The notes under the pieces were generated by a model. It was not told the origin of the DNA. It made no database searches and saw only the letters and a program-made list of their open reading frames with translations. From Gracilaria vermiculophylla (taxonomy: Eukaryota > Rhodophyta > Florideophyceae > Gracilariales > Gracilariaceae), in the NCBI GenBank assembly GCA_019155205.2, contig JAHNZQ020000092.1, positions 1,050,110-1,105,047 on the forward strand: a stretch of 54,938 nucleotides of DNA, read 5' to 3'. Positions 1 through 9,479 of this stretch are shown in pieces (within the stretch, counting starts at the first letter, position 1; the number at the start of each line of letters is the position of its first letter). Both the position numbers and the translations under genes were made by a program.

Positions 1-69
1 TTTATGTTAGTTTAAAAAAGATAAACCTTTTTATAGCGTTTTAACCGGCCCCCGCGGGGGCGCGTTTCC

Positions 70-865
70 CCCCCCCCCCCCCCCCCCCATGCCGTTGCGC
101 ACCCTCCTCCTTCCACCAGCGTGTACACCAGCAGGAACCCCATGGATCCAAAAATCAGTAGCCCCTTGGCGCCCTCCAGCAGGATCATGAGCTGCCACGG
201 CTCAAACATATTTCCCGTCTGCGGGTGGATCGCGTACTGGTCGCACCGCCCGTGCACCAGGTCCGAAAACATCCACCCCGACATGTACAGGATGAAGCAC
301 AGGTATATCGCCAGCAGGTGAGGCAGCACGTTCGCTATCTCAAACACCACCGCCACTTTCATGGGGATCATGTCCGCGTTGCGCAACACCCCCCCCCTCC
401 CCGCGCCCCCCCTCCTCCACCACCTGCTGCCGCGGGTTCATAATGCCCCACACAATCGAAAACATCACGAACACCACCGCCATTTTCATGGGGAACATGT
501 CCGCGTTGTGCAACGCTTCCCCCCCCCAGCGCCCCCCTCCTCCACCCCCTGCTGCCACGGGTTCATAATGCCCCACACAATCGAAAACGCCAGCACCACC
601 GCCATCACCATGTTGAACCAGATGCGCTTTAGGTTCTTCCGGATGCCGCGTCACCGCTCCGCCCGCTCCTCCCTCATGCGCCCTCGCACCGCCTTCTTGT
701 AGCTGCGCCCGTAGTCGTCCACCGACACACAACAAATGTCGTACTGCCAAATGCCGAACCTGTGGATGGTGCAACAGTAGTGCTGCCTGCCGCTTGGGTG
801 TTGCCCAAGGAATTTGCAGTAGGTGGCAGTTGTGCTGCCACTTGGCACGCTGTGAGCGCCTCATG
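70..865 (-). pseudogene. Broken gene for a multi-pass membrane protein of unknown family
   Basis: Read on the minus strand, two stretches in the same frame belong together: about 848-651 (a basic region ending near KKAVRGRMREE) and 389-80. The second has clear hydrophobic segments, for example around LPHLLAIYLCFILYMSGWMF and LLEGAKGLLIFGSMGFLLVY. Between them the frame is closed by a TGA at 651-653 and by a tandem duplication that shifts the frame, so no single protein is made. A third hydrophobic segment (MVMAVVLAFSIVWGIMNP) follows the first stop. I do not recognise the family. The 3' end runs into a C-homopolymer at about 67-89, and the window edge is close, so the true end is unclear. It could also be a gene with introns that I have misread, but the frame-breaking duplication argues for a pseudogene. 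Confidence 0.45.
362..615. repeat. Tandem duplication of a ~125-bp unit inside the broken membrane-protein gene
   Basis: The words GGGTTCATAATGCCCCACAC and CATGGGGA(T/A)CATGTCCGCG each occur twice, 125-127 bp apart. The two copies differ by a few substitutions and by the length of their C-runs. The unit is not a multiple of three, so the duplication breaks the membrane-protein frame. Confidence 0.75.
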
Positions 866-1397
866 TGGCATTCTTTGAAAGAGACGGGGCTGCTCGGCTC
901 TCAAAAAAATTTTGCCAATGCTTTGTGAAGTTAACTGGGCAAAGATCAGTTTTTTCGTGTATATAGGAAGGTATTCTTTTTCAAATAATGCAATTCTGCC
1001 ATTATTCCCGACCAGAAAACCTTCCCTTTTTACTTTAAATTTAATGGTTTGCCAATATTATTCATAAAACACCCAAAAACAGGGTTTTCGTGAAGACCCT
1101 GCCAGATTTTCTCAAAAATAAGAGTATTGTAGAGCTTATTTTTAGTGTCTTTCTATTACACGTAGGGGATCCCGCACAGAAATAACGGAATTTTAATTAT
1201 TAGTTTATCTCTGTGAGTACCCGTTTCAACAACATTGGGTAGCCATATGATAGCCGAAAGTCTGTGATTCTTTGAAACATTTGAAAATGGCCTCAGTGCA
1301 ACGTTTGATGTAATAAGGTTTTCGAAATCTCGGAAAACATTGGATATCAATAACAGAGAGCTGTTAGTATCTTGAGCAAGAACGTCTATCTTTAGGC
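866..1397. other. AT-rich spacer with no gene seen
   Basis: Low-GC DNA with short T-runs and no ORF of note on either strand. It separates the GC-rich left edge from the orphan ORF at 1398. Confidence 0.6.
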
Positions 1398-2285
1398 ATG
1401 GAGCGTACAGGTCATCAGAGAGTCATCCAAGGTGGAGGAACCGGGTGTGGATTTCGCCTTCCTCGTCAGGTTGCGGGGACGGAGTCCACAAAATGGCGTG
1501 ATATTTGTAAAGCTCTGGATCAAAATTCGAGTTCTCATCAAAAGTTGCACAAAGGAATATCATCAGCGGTTTCACAAAAAAATGCCGATAAGGAACATGA
1601 AATGAACAAGTTGAAAGTTTGGAGACACGAACTTCTCAATCGTCTTTTCATATTACAGCAAAGACGAAAAATTATGCCGAACTGCAACTGGCGTATTGGT
1701 GCAAATATGAATCACGCTCCAATGCGACATGAATGTTTGCACAATTCTGATGTACAAGAAAACAGCTCTGAGGACCCTAATAACAATTTGAAGCAGCCGC
1801 AAGCGTATTCTTCAAATACGGTTCCTACCGAAGTTTTTCACAAACTCATTCCGGATCTTCCCAAGTCGTTGTGGGAGATCGTTTCACTCTGGAGAGACGG
1901 TTGCGAGAAAAGAAAACTTGTACCTATTCGTCTCCTTGGAAAAGTGGAAAATCCACGAAGATTGATCAATAGATACACGAATAAGATCTGGAATCGTAGT
2001 GGGCAAAAGTCCGCATTCTATCGATTCAAGTATGCTATAGATTTTATTGCGGGGCATAACAAGAATATAAGAAACCGAAACGCTAGAGAAGATCATAATG
2101 CATGGATTTATGCTGTGCGCAGCGCAAATGAAGCAATGAAAGATGCGCGTGGTTCTGGTTTTCGTTTGTCACTCAGTGCTGCCGTGAAAAAGTCGAAGAA
2201 GTCTACTCAATACACCCATAAGTTAAATCTAGAGTTGTGTATCTCAAGAGCGGTGTTCCTCGGCCATCCATGCGTGTACCAGTAA
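1398..2285 (+). CDS. Orphan protein with a GCR1_C-like domain, probably mobile-element derived
   Basis: An uninterrupted 295-residue ORF from ATG 1398 to TAA. Residues about 150-220 look like the GCR1_C domain (named after yeast Gcr1): a Leu/Trp-rich segment (SLWEIVSLWRDG), a spacer, then an aromatic/basic helix (SAFYRFKYAIDFI). Domains of this type often sit in transposon-borne proteins such as those of Crypton-like elements. The N-terminal half is basic and polar, with no motif I recognise. No recombinase or transposase domain is visible nearby, so it may be a surviving accessory protein or a domesticated gene. Its frame is intact although everything around it is decayed. The family call is from memory of the domain pattern and is tentative. 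Confidence 0.45.
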   Translation: MERTGHQRVIQGGGTGCGFRLPRQVAGTESTKWRDICKALDQNSSSHQKLHKGISSAVSQKNADKEHEMNKLKVWRHELLNRLFILQQRRKIMPNCNWRIGANMNHAPMRHECLHNSDVQENSSEDPNNNLKQPQAYSSNTVPTEVFHKLIPDLPKSLWEIVSLWRDGCEKRKLVPIRLLGKVENPRRLINRYTNKIWNRSGQKSAFYRFKYAIDFIAGHNKNIRNRNAREDHNAWIYAVRSANEAMKDARGSGFRLSLSAAVKKSKKSTQYTHKLNLELCISRAVFLGHPCVYQ

Positions 2286-2334
2286 CGAATGCGACTACAC
2301 AACGGTAGGATGGTGTAGACTGGACGTGCTCAGG

Positions 2335-2530
2335 AACAAAGCTCGCCACGACAACGCCACGGTGTCTGCAGGCATCTCAGAACCAAGACCAGGCGAACAT
2401 AGGCGGCGCTAACAACGGTTATATCTGCCAGCAAGTTGACGCTCTCAAGTAATAGGGCTTGCGTGGTTGCCTGATCATAAGCAACGTCTGCATCACGCAA
2501 GGAGGTGAAGTGAGAAGCGGCACGTGCCAT
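2335..2530 (-). pseudogene. Truncated copy of the 5' end of the MBOAT acyltransferase gene
   Basis: Reading from the ATG at 2530 downwards, the translation opens MARAASHFTSLRDADVAYDQ. The intact MBOAT protein at 36590 opens MARVASIFAALRDAAVAYDQ, and the similarity continues for about 60 residues (LLADIT..SAAYVRL against VLADVA..SAAEIRL). The nucleotide match is also clear by eye. It starts exactly at the ATG and stops within the first transmembrane stretch, so only the 5' end was copied. It lies on the same strand as the helicase scrap just upstream. This is a gene fragment, not a working acyltransferase: the catalytic His and Asn are absent. Confidence 0.8.
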
Positions 2531-2819
2531 CGTAAGACACAGGCATCTTTCGAAGCGGGGACGACGTTGCAGCCTGGGAGGGATGATGAGGATCACGAAA
2601 TGTTTGACAGATACGTACAAATGTGTATCGGCTTTGAACATGCAACGTGCAAACGCGCGTTCGTGGCGTCAACCATGGTCTAAGAGTGGTTCTTGGGAGC
2701 ACTGCGATGCATCGCGTACTTGATAAAGCTGCGAAACTTCCCAAATTACCACAGGTGCCGCACGGAGAGGACGAGAAGCGCTGCACAAGCACGCCCAAGT
2801 TGCGAACGGGTTCGAAAGC
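2531..2819 (-). other. Unassigned block between two host-gene scraps
   Basis: Open on the minus strand but not similar to anything I recognise, including the region upstream of the MBOAT gene. It may be a third captured fragment or leftover spacer. Confidence 0.3.
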
Positions 2820-2875
2820 GCCATCTAGACCTTGATCTATTTTTCTAGCCATCTAGACCTTGATCTATTTTTCTG
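2820..2875. repeat. 28-bp perfect tandem duplication at a fragment junction
   Basis: The unit GCCATCTAGACCTTGATCTA plus TTTTTCT and one variable base occurs twice head to tail (2820-2847 and 2848-2875). It marks the exact junction between the AT-neutral scrap and the GC-rich helicase scrap. Confidence 0.9.
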
Positions 2876-4277
2876 ATGCGCTCAAGCCTTCCAGCTCGCC
2901 GCGCCACTGCGTGAGCAGCGCGGGCGGGACGACGATAAGGGTGGCGCTGGACCTGGGGAGGCGGTCTTCGCGCACATCGGCAGCGCACAGGGAGTGCAGG
3001 TGCGCCACGCACGCGGGGCACACGTAGTGCGCCTTGGGCAGGGCGCGGAACTGACCGAGGGCGCACAGGTGATGGGCGCGGCGGGCGCAGTCGACGCAGC
3101 GCACAACGGCGAGGGCGGCATGATGATGATGAGCGTTCGGCGGGTGCGGCGCGGGGCACGGGCGGTGGCATACGGGTCAGGCGGCGGCAGGCGACGGGGC
3201 GGGGCGCTGGTGGACGCTGACGAGCGAGGGATGCGGCGGATTGCACAGGACGAGGTGCAGCAGCTCGAGGGTCTTGCCGAGCCCCATATCGTTGCATAGC
3301 ATGCCACCGGACGGGGCGGCGGGCGGCGGGCGGCGGCGCGGGTCGACGGAGGAGCCTAGGAAGACGGCGCCGTCGAAGAGGTCAAGCACGACGTGCGGCT
3401 CGATGCGCAAGCCGGCGGCGGCGGCGCGGGCGGGGAAGAAGGGGTCGCGCGTGAGGAGCTCGGTGGCGGGCCAGCGCTCGAAGCGCAGCGCGGCGGGCGG
3501 GCGCAGCTCGCGCGGGAGCATCCAGGCGACGGCGCACTACTGGTACGGGCGGAGGGCGACGTTGACGGCGGGGGTGGTGGCGCGTACGCGCGGCAGGAAG
3601 GGGGCGTAGACGTGACGGTCGGGGTCGTGGGCGGTGCGGCGCACGGCGTCGAAGACCCAGCGCTTGGGATAAGCCGGGGCGGGGACGGGGAGGGTGCTGG
3701 AGCCGGCGGGGGCGTGGACGAGCCAGCGTGCGAGGCGCAGGTGAAGGGCGGCGGCGGCGGCGGCGGGCGGCAGGGCGTCGGCGGGCGGCAGGGCGTCGGC
3801 GTGCGGCAGGGCGTCGGCGGGCGGCGGGGCGGCGGCGGCGGGCGGCAGGGCGTGGGCGGGCGGCAGGGCGGAGGCGGCGGGCGGGGGGTGGAGCTACAGC
3901 TGCAGGGCGTGGGCGCTGGGGACGTAGTGCAGCGAGACGTGGGTGGTGCACACGAGCGAGACGAGGGCGAGGGGGGCGGAGTGGGCGCCCATGTTGAGCG
4001 CGTGCAGCACGACGCGGTTGCGCGGGGCGGCAGGCAGCACGACGGCGACAGTGAGGCGCGCGTCGTCGGGCGGGGCGTCGGGCAGCGGCGGGGCGGCTGC
4101 GGCGCGCGCGCGCGGCGGCACGCGCGCGCGCAGCGCGCCGGACGCGGCGACGACGCGGAACGGCTCGTGGTGGCACGCCAGCACGGGGGCGGCGAGCAGT
4201 GAGGGACTGATCCTGTAGTATGACTTCGGGGAATACTTCGACGTACATGCGGAAACACTTTCTGTACTCACAAACAT
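2876..4277 (-). pseudogene. SHPRH/Rad5-like SNF2 helicase fragment with in-frame stops
   Basis: One minus-strand frame runs from ATG 4277 to about 2880 with no frameshift but with three stops (TAG at 3894, TAG near 3537, TGA at 3177). It shows LRPYQ-stop-CAVAWML (the start of an SNF2 domain), GGMLCNDMGLGKTLELLHLV (Walker A, motif I), a PHD-like finger with CVDC, H and CPAC cysteines, then SATLIVVPPALLTQW (motif Ia). A zinc finger inside the SNF2 N-lobe is typical of SHPRH-type E3/helicases. The C-lobe and RING are missing, because the match ends at the 28-bp duplication. GC content is far above the flanks, suggesting a piece copied from a GC-rich gene. It cannot make a functional remodeler. 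Confidence 0.7.
3765..3875. repeat. 18-bp GC-rich tandem repeat, six units
   Basis: Six copies of a GGGCGGCAGGGCGTCGGC-type unit, with a 3-nt insertion between units 4 and 5. On the minus strand they encode an (Ala-Asp-Ala-Leu-Pro-Pro)-like repeat in the helicase scrap, so the array keeps that frame. Confidence 0.85.
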
Positions 4278-4326
4278 GGCCCGAGTTGCGAATTCGATTT
4301 TAAAATTTTTTTATTGTATTGCAAGT

Positions 4327-4401
4327 CAGAAAAATTGAAACTGACGTTGCTGAGAAAAAATGAAACTGACGTTGTTGAGAAAAATTGAAACTGACGTTGC
4401 T
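4327..4401. repeat. 25-bp tandem repeat, three units
   Basis: Three consecutive copies of GAGAAAAATTGAAACTGACG plus TTGCT with one or two substitutions each. It lies in the AT-rich spacer between the helicase scrap and the piggyBac relic. Confidence 0.9.
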
Positions 4402-4539
4402 GAAAACCCGGATGTCACGCGCCGGCAGGGTTCGCAACTCACAATAATCCACCATTATAACGCGTTGGATAGAAAGCCCGAAAATGGCCTTGTAATGAAA
4501 GCTGTTTGTTGCGCATGAAGTCGTATAATGCTGAATATC

Positions 4540-5546
4540 GAATTAAATATGGGTGCTAATAATCTGGAACAGGATTTTGATTCCGATAATGCTCATGAAA
4601 CGCCGATTCTACTCCGTTAAGTATAACCGTGGTTTGGATCAGATCGTTTGGTATGCGCTGATTCTTTTTTTGCATCCGTCAACACCGCTAAAGCACTCAT
4701 GGAAAAAGGGTTGAGATTTACTGGAGTAATCAAAAATGCATCGCGAGAGTTTCCTATGAAGCACTTATCTGAAGTCACTTTAAGGAACAGAGGCGACTTT
4801 ATATCTATGATTTCAAAAGGAAGCGTCCCTAATAGTGACGTGATGGTCATAATGTGGATGGATCGAGATAGAAATTACTTTTTTCAACCTCGGGCACACT
4901 TAATCCTGGTACTCTTATTGTTAGGGAGAGATGGAGGCGGGAGGGAACTATTTCTAAGAAAATAGAATTTGATGTTGCAATTCCTGAGATTTGTGAAGAA
5001 TATTACAAAACATGTTCAATGATCGATCGCCATAACAGATGCCGACAGGATGATTTAAATCTGGAAAAGAAAACAGAAGTGAAAGATTAGTCATTTCGAG
5101 TCAATTGCTCTCTTTTAGCAATTTGCATTGTGGATGCATGGAAACTGTATAAGGCAGCAAAAGGAGGAAAAAGCGTTAAAAGTTCACATCACTTTTATTG
5201 TGAGCTGGCGGATGAATTAATAGACAATTCTTGGGAGACAACTGGTTTAATGAAAAGGAATGAACCGGAAAATGAAAATAATATTGAACAGCCAATGTTT
5301 GCTGGCACGGGCTTGCATTTAATGCAAACAAACAGGAGAAGAAAAACAAAAAATGGAATGATTACAAAAGATTTATATCAAGGAAGATGCAATTATTGCA
5401 GAGGTAATACAAAATCGAAGTTTTTATGTTCTGGGTGCTATTCAAGGAAAGAAAAGGAAGTGTTTTTATGTCACACTGGAACGAACAGAGATTGTTTTAT
5501 GAAACAAATTGAGGAGTGTCAAGGTATAGAGAGGCATAGTATCTAA
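4540..5546 (+). pseudogene. piggyBac-like transposase (DDE_Tnp_1_7) relic
   Basis: The reading matches the C-terminal half of piggyBac-type transposases: PWFGSDRLVCADSFFASVNT, then VIKNASREFPMKHL, RGDFISM, WMDRDRNYF, and after a frameshift near 4890 IPEICEEYY..MIDRHNRCRQDDLNLEKK, VDAWKLYKAAKG and HFYCELADELIDNSW. A cysteine-rich tail follows (CNYCRGN..FLCSGCYS..CH..CF), as in the C-terminal zinc-binding domain of the family. It is broken by two stops just before PWFGSD, one frameshift and a stop near 5088. The N-terminal half is not visible. It is an inactive fragment, and I found no terminal repeats. Confidence 0.75.
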
Positions 5547-5780
5547 AAGAAATGTCAACAACGTGGACAACATTCGTTTTTTAAAGTAAAATTCAACATT
5601 TCAATGCAATTATTGAGCAAAAGTTCTTTTAGCTTAGGCCCCCTACTAATTCAATCCGCGTTATTTTGATTTGCTAGATTATTTAAACTCTATTACGAAA
5701 CTGCCTCTTTTTTTAACAGATGTCACCTTATTCTGTCTGCTGTTCAAGTGGGTGTTGAAAACGTTCTTAGAGTTTCAATA
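5547..5780. other. Spacer with no gene seen
   Basis: AT-rich DNA between the piggyBac relic and the tRNA-related repeat, with no coding signal. Confidence 0.5.
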
Positions 5781-5781
5781 T

Positions 5782-5912
5782 TTTTAGAATTAGTCGAGCT
5801 CCCGAAGGAGTTTCTGAGTTTTTAGAAACTCAGGGAGGTTCGAACTCAAAATTAGTTGTTCCCATGTAGTCTGATGACCACCGAGCTGCTGTGCTAGGTC
5901 AGGGGAAGGTCT
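5782..5912 (-). repeat. tRNA-related (SINE-like) sequence with pol III box look-alikes
   Basis: On the minus strand there is an A-box-like word (TAGCACAGCAGCTCGG, plus-strand 5881-5896) followed about 40-60 nt later by a B-box-like T-arm (GAGGTTCGAACTC in plus orientation, 5835-5847). The T-arm is self-complementary around TTCGAA. The spacing fits a tRNA-derived promoter. A second B-box-like word lies near 6090-6105 on the same strand. A full cloverleaf is not evident, so a decayed SINE is more likely than a tRNA gene. Confidence 0.35.
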
Positions 5913-6025
5913 ACGACTATTTATTGTTCACAAGTAATCCTGGATTACAGGATTTTAAATGTAAAATTTCCAGAACATTGGCCTACTGGTCAAATTCCAA
6001 TTTTTTATTTTTAATTTTGCGTGAT

Positions 6026-6078
6026 GGTGCGCTGACCTCTTATGAGGTCAATTTGACCTCATATGAGGTCAGCGCACC
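6026..6078. repeat. 53-bp near-perfect palindrome
   Basis: The left arm (GGTGCGCTGACCTC, then TTATGAGGTCAA) and the right arm are reverse complements around a single T at 6052, with one mismatch. Each arm itself contains opposed TGACCTC/GAGGTCA words. It would form a strong hairpin or cruciform. Confidence 0.9.
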
Positions 6079-6119
6079 GGTCGGATAGACACTAGAGGTC
6101 GAACCTCTGATCCCCGGAG

Positions 6120-6720
6120 CTCTTCCAGGTAGAAAGCCCTTTCTTCTGTCTGCCTCCTCCTACGCTCAAGGAGAACGTTCGTCGCTCTTTACAAGACTTC
6201 CAGAGAACGGTTAACGACCAAAGACATTTCTTCATCAAGATAGACCTCTCTGGTTTCTTGTAAGAACTTGGGCAACCTCAAACTGAAGTTACTTTGATCC
6301 CAAGGTACGCTGCAGACGAGCACCAATAAAGGTAACTCGCGGCTTCACAGGAGGTACGCCTGTGCCACGTCGCCTCCCCGGAAGACCTGAGTCCCTGGAT
6401 CAAAAGCTCGTTATGGGTATCGTTCGCAACGGTCCCAGCACCCGACCCAATGTCAGGTTCACACACAGATGAACAACAACCAAAAGCAGTATGCCACGAC
6501 ACCCCGTCCACAGGTGATCCCGCGGTACTCGCCAGGTCTTCCGACCTACACCATATCAGCCCTCCAAAATTAGAACCGGTGGGGAGCCCGCTTGACAGAA
6601 ACACCTGCTTTGGATCAAGTCGCCAGGCTAACGTCCCCGCACTACCACCAATCACCCAAAATACCACGGATCAACCGCTCGTCACACTGGTCACCAAGTG
6701 ATGAAACAAAAACACACAAA
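6120..6720 (+). repeat. Dispersed repeat R1, copy 1 (3' half)
   Basis: This block aligns by eye with 10130-10720: shared words include CCAGAG(A/G)A(C/T)GGTTAA, CCAATAAAGGT, CACCTCCCCG-type and GGAGCCCGCTTGA. No ORF of meaning lies inside. R1 is probably the LTR of a Gypsy-type family, since copies lie beside Gypsy coding debris and carry an AATAAA word on this strand. Confidence 0.6.
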
Positions 6721-7144
6721 CTGGGAATCACAAATCCCAGATTTCACACAAACTGCTGAGACACAACACGATAGTGCCCAGACTTCAACAAAAATACGGT
6801 CCTCAACCTCTCGGATCAGAACCCGGAAACACGACGCGGGGATCCCGACAACAAGAACAGAGGGAGACCAAACGAAAGGAGTAGCGATCGGTAAACACGG
6901 GCGACAACGATAACCCGAACAAGATGACCAGGGAGAACCAACGTCGAACCACTACCAACAAACGCCCTCAGGGAGGAATGCGAGACCGAAAGAAAAATAA
7001 AAACACCGACCAACGATACGGTCAACACACCCGACGCAACGGAACGACGGAGAGAACGGGGGAGCAAAGCGGGTGAATGGCGGTGAGGAAGAGCGGCCAT
7101 ACGCAAGGGATAGCGGCAGAGGTCAGCGGGGCTGGGCTCATTAC
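6721..7144. other. A- and C-rich spacer after R1 copy 1
   Basis: Non-coding tail of the R1 block leading to the Harbinger inverted repeat. The matching stretch after R1 copy 2 (10721-10870) is similarly rich in ACAAA words, so part of this may belong to R1. Confidence 0.4.
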
Positions 7145-9440
7145 CTATTGGAGGTCAGTGGAGCAAAAGAAGGTTGGAGGGATGTTACAAATGTTCGCCA
7201 GTTCCGGCTTGGATTTACTTGGAGATGCCTCGACCACGATTTATACAGTGGCCCAGTCGCACCGACTCGGTTGTATCAGAAATTACACTACAAAGACGAG
7301 ACACTTAATACTGCCAACCATATTGTAACATGACATAAATGTACGAGCCACAATTCAATAATGCTTACAACAGCAAGGCACAACAAGGCATGACAGTTCC
7401 GTACACTCACGAGACCATGACAGTGCACAAATTCACTCAACCACTTTACACTCTCTGTATTCCGCCACAACTTGTGTCCCCACAGGAATGTGTGTGTATA
7501 GTTACCATGACGAGGCACGTTACACTAAACCATATCTGGTGTAGAGTAAGCTGAGTTTGCAATGGGTACACCTGGAAACCATATGGTAGTGAACAACGTG
7601 CCAAATAGCACAGCTGCACAAGTGTAGCACACAGAGTCAACATTTAACACAGGCCATGGTCCCCGGAACATTTGGTTGTCAGTGACAGCACAGGCACTAC
7701 ATCCAACAGCTAAAAAGCTATGGTTCTTGATTCTCTGAGATTCTGTTCACGACGTAATGAAGAAAAGCATGACGTTTTCGGTTTCCAACATTTGTGTCTG
7801 ACGTAATCTCGTTAGACTTCCAAGTTTCATCTTGGGGTAAAAAACAATATTCGATGGCGCTACTACCAAAACTCATATTGTGCTGTTAAAAACATGCCAA
7901 GCAAATTGTACTTATGTCGTCGTCGTGTGCCAATCGGACACCTTCTTTGACGGTCATGAATCGGTGCTTTAGTATGTAGAATGCGCACTCAACCGGCTTA
8001 CGCGTTTGGATTGCTACCAAATTCCAGAAGTTTTATACGGGGCGGGCCTGTTGCTCACGGATAGTGGAGGTATTCAATATTTTCCGAGAAAGCGAGAATG
8101 CACAGTTACCGATAGGAGATGGTCTTTTGTGAACACCAGAAACGACCAAATCAGAAATGTCATCGCCAAGCCAAGTTCGGTTTTCCATGTTCCGCTTTAG
8201 CATAGGCCGGTCATATATTGCGGCATCCCCCAGCACCCCAGGCCGTCTTACGTCAGCGTACAGGAACCTTCGATTTGCATCCACTACTGCAAAGACGACC
8301 AAGCTTGGGTACTCCTGATAGCAGCGGTACTCATAGGACTGAGAATCAGGACAAGACATCCACCTGATATGGGTGCCATCGACAGCCCCACGCAGTACAG
8401 CAAGCGTCCAATGCTCTCAAACCCGTTCACTATTATGGCAATCTGTGCCTCTTCTGTGAAGAATTGTATTTCAGAACGCAAGTGTTTGATGATAGTTCGT
8501 GATACTTCCCGAATGGCAGGCGAAACATTACTGCATCCAATACCGAGCTGAAATGCAGTGTGCTCGCATGTTCATCCTCCTGCGTAGAGTAGAAAGGCAA
8601 CCAGTTTTAACTCAGCTTTCAATGACGGACTGCAGTTCGTCATTTTGCGTTCCACAAAAGGTCGTATGACCTCACAAACTGTGCAGAATAATTCATACGT
8701 TATGCGAATCATCCTAGTCCGGGAAAGTGATTACAAAAATGCGGCATTAAGGGCGTATTTGTTTAACCACTGTTGAGTGTTTCGCTGTCGTACTCATGTT
8801 CTGCGTGATGAGACTTTACGGTTGTTTTGGCGCCAGCCAAGAAACGAGAGAACATTGATTGATGTACTTTGAATAGTAGCCGCAAGCGTAGGGGTGTCAT
8901 GCTCATCGCACGCTATAATGGCAGCCAAAGCTGTAATGAGGTGTTTGCGGCGTTGCATTATCAACGATGGAAAGAGAACGCCTGTTTAGCGTGGATCGAG
9001 GTTTGGTGGTCTGTCCCAAAGTGTGGGGCTGCTCATTGGGCTACCCCATAGTTGTGAAAGTTTTGATTCAAAAAAGAAAACTTGAATTGCGTCATCGAAA
9101 ATGGAAAATACCCTTTTTGAAGTGAATTTGAGACAGATTTTGCTCTGTCTTGCCTGGTGTAGAAAAGGCCTTTTTGTGCATAACTTCTGTCTGTTTTTGA
9201 TTTGTTGTTGTAAGCATTATTGAATTGAGGCCAGCACACTTATGTCCTATTAGAATATGATTGGGAGTGTCGAGTGTATCTGCTTTGTTGGGGTGCTTCT
9301 ACTCTGAATATGTTGATGCGACAAAGCTACTACATAAGTTGTGATCGAGGCACCTCCAAGTAAATGAAAGGCCGAGCTGGCGAACTTGCTTTGCATCCCC
9401 CCAACTTTTCTTCATGCCCCGCTGACCTCCAGTATCGTTG
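7145..9440 (-). mobile_element. PIF/Harbinger relic with long terminal inverted repeats
   Basis: The left end (about 7145-7375) and the right end (about 9190-9440, reversed) match over some 230-250 bp. Shared words include ATTCAATAATGCTTACAAC, CTTGGAG(A/G)TGCCTCGA, TTCGCCAG and TGGAGGTCAG. Between them lies a minus-strand DDE transposase pseudogene, so the unit is a single decayed element of about 2.3 kb. Exact ends and the 3-bp target duplication expected for this superfamily could not be fixed by eye. Confidence 0.7.
7860..8600 (-). pseudogene. PIF/Harbinger DDE transposase relic 1
   Basis: The minus-strand translation shows LGIGCSNVSPAIREVS, then FESIGRLLYCVG, a frameshift, AVDGTHIRW (first catalytic Asp), EYPSLVVFAVVDANRRF (second Asp), RRPGVLGDAAIYD and KPVECAFYILKHRF (third acidic residue, Glu), ending near LACF-stop-QHNM. 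That order is the DDE_Tnp_4 pattern of Harbinger/HARBI1-like nucleases. At least one frameshift (near 8375) and stops near 8033 and 7882 make it inactive. It is centred between the long inverted repeats. Confidence 0.8.
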
Positions 9441-9479
9441 ACCCTCAGTGTAGTACAGTGTCTCCTAAGGGAAAAACGG

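Noticed and set aside
3393..4202. Long plus-strand Gly/Arg-rich ORF
   Set aside because: A shadow of the GC-rich helicase scrap on the other strand; the composition is repeat driven.
5782..5912. A functional tRNA gene
   Set aside because: No complete cloverleaf or acceptor stem could be drawn around the box-like words.
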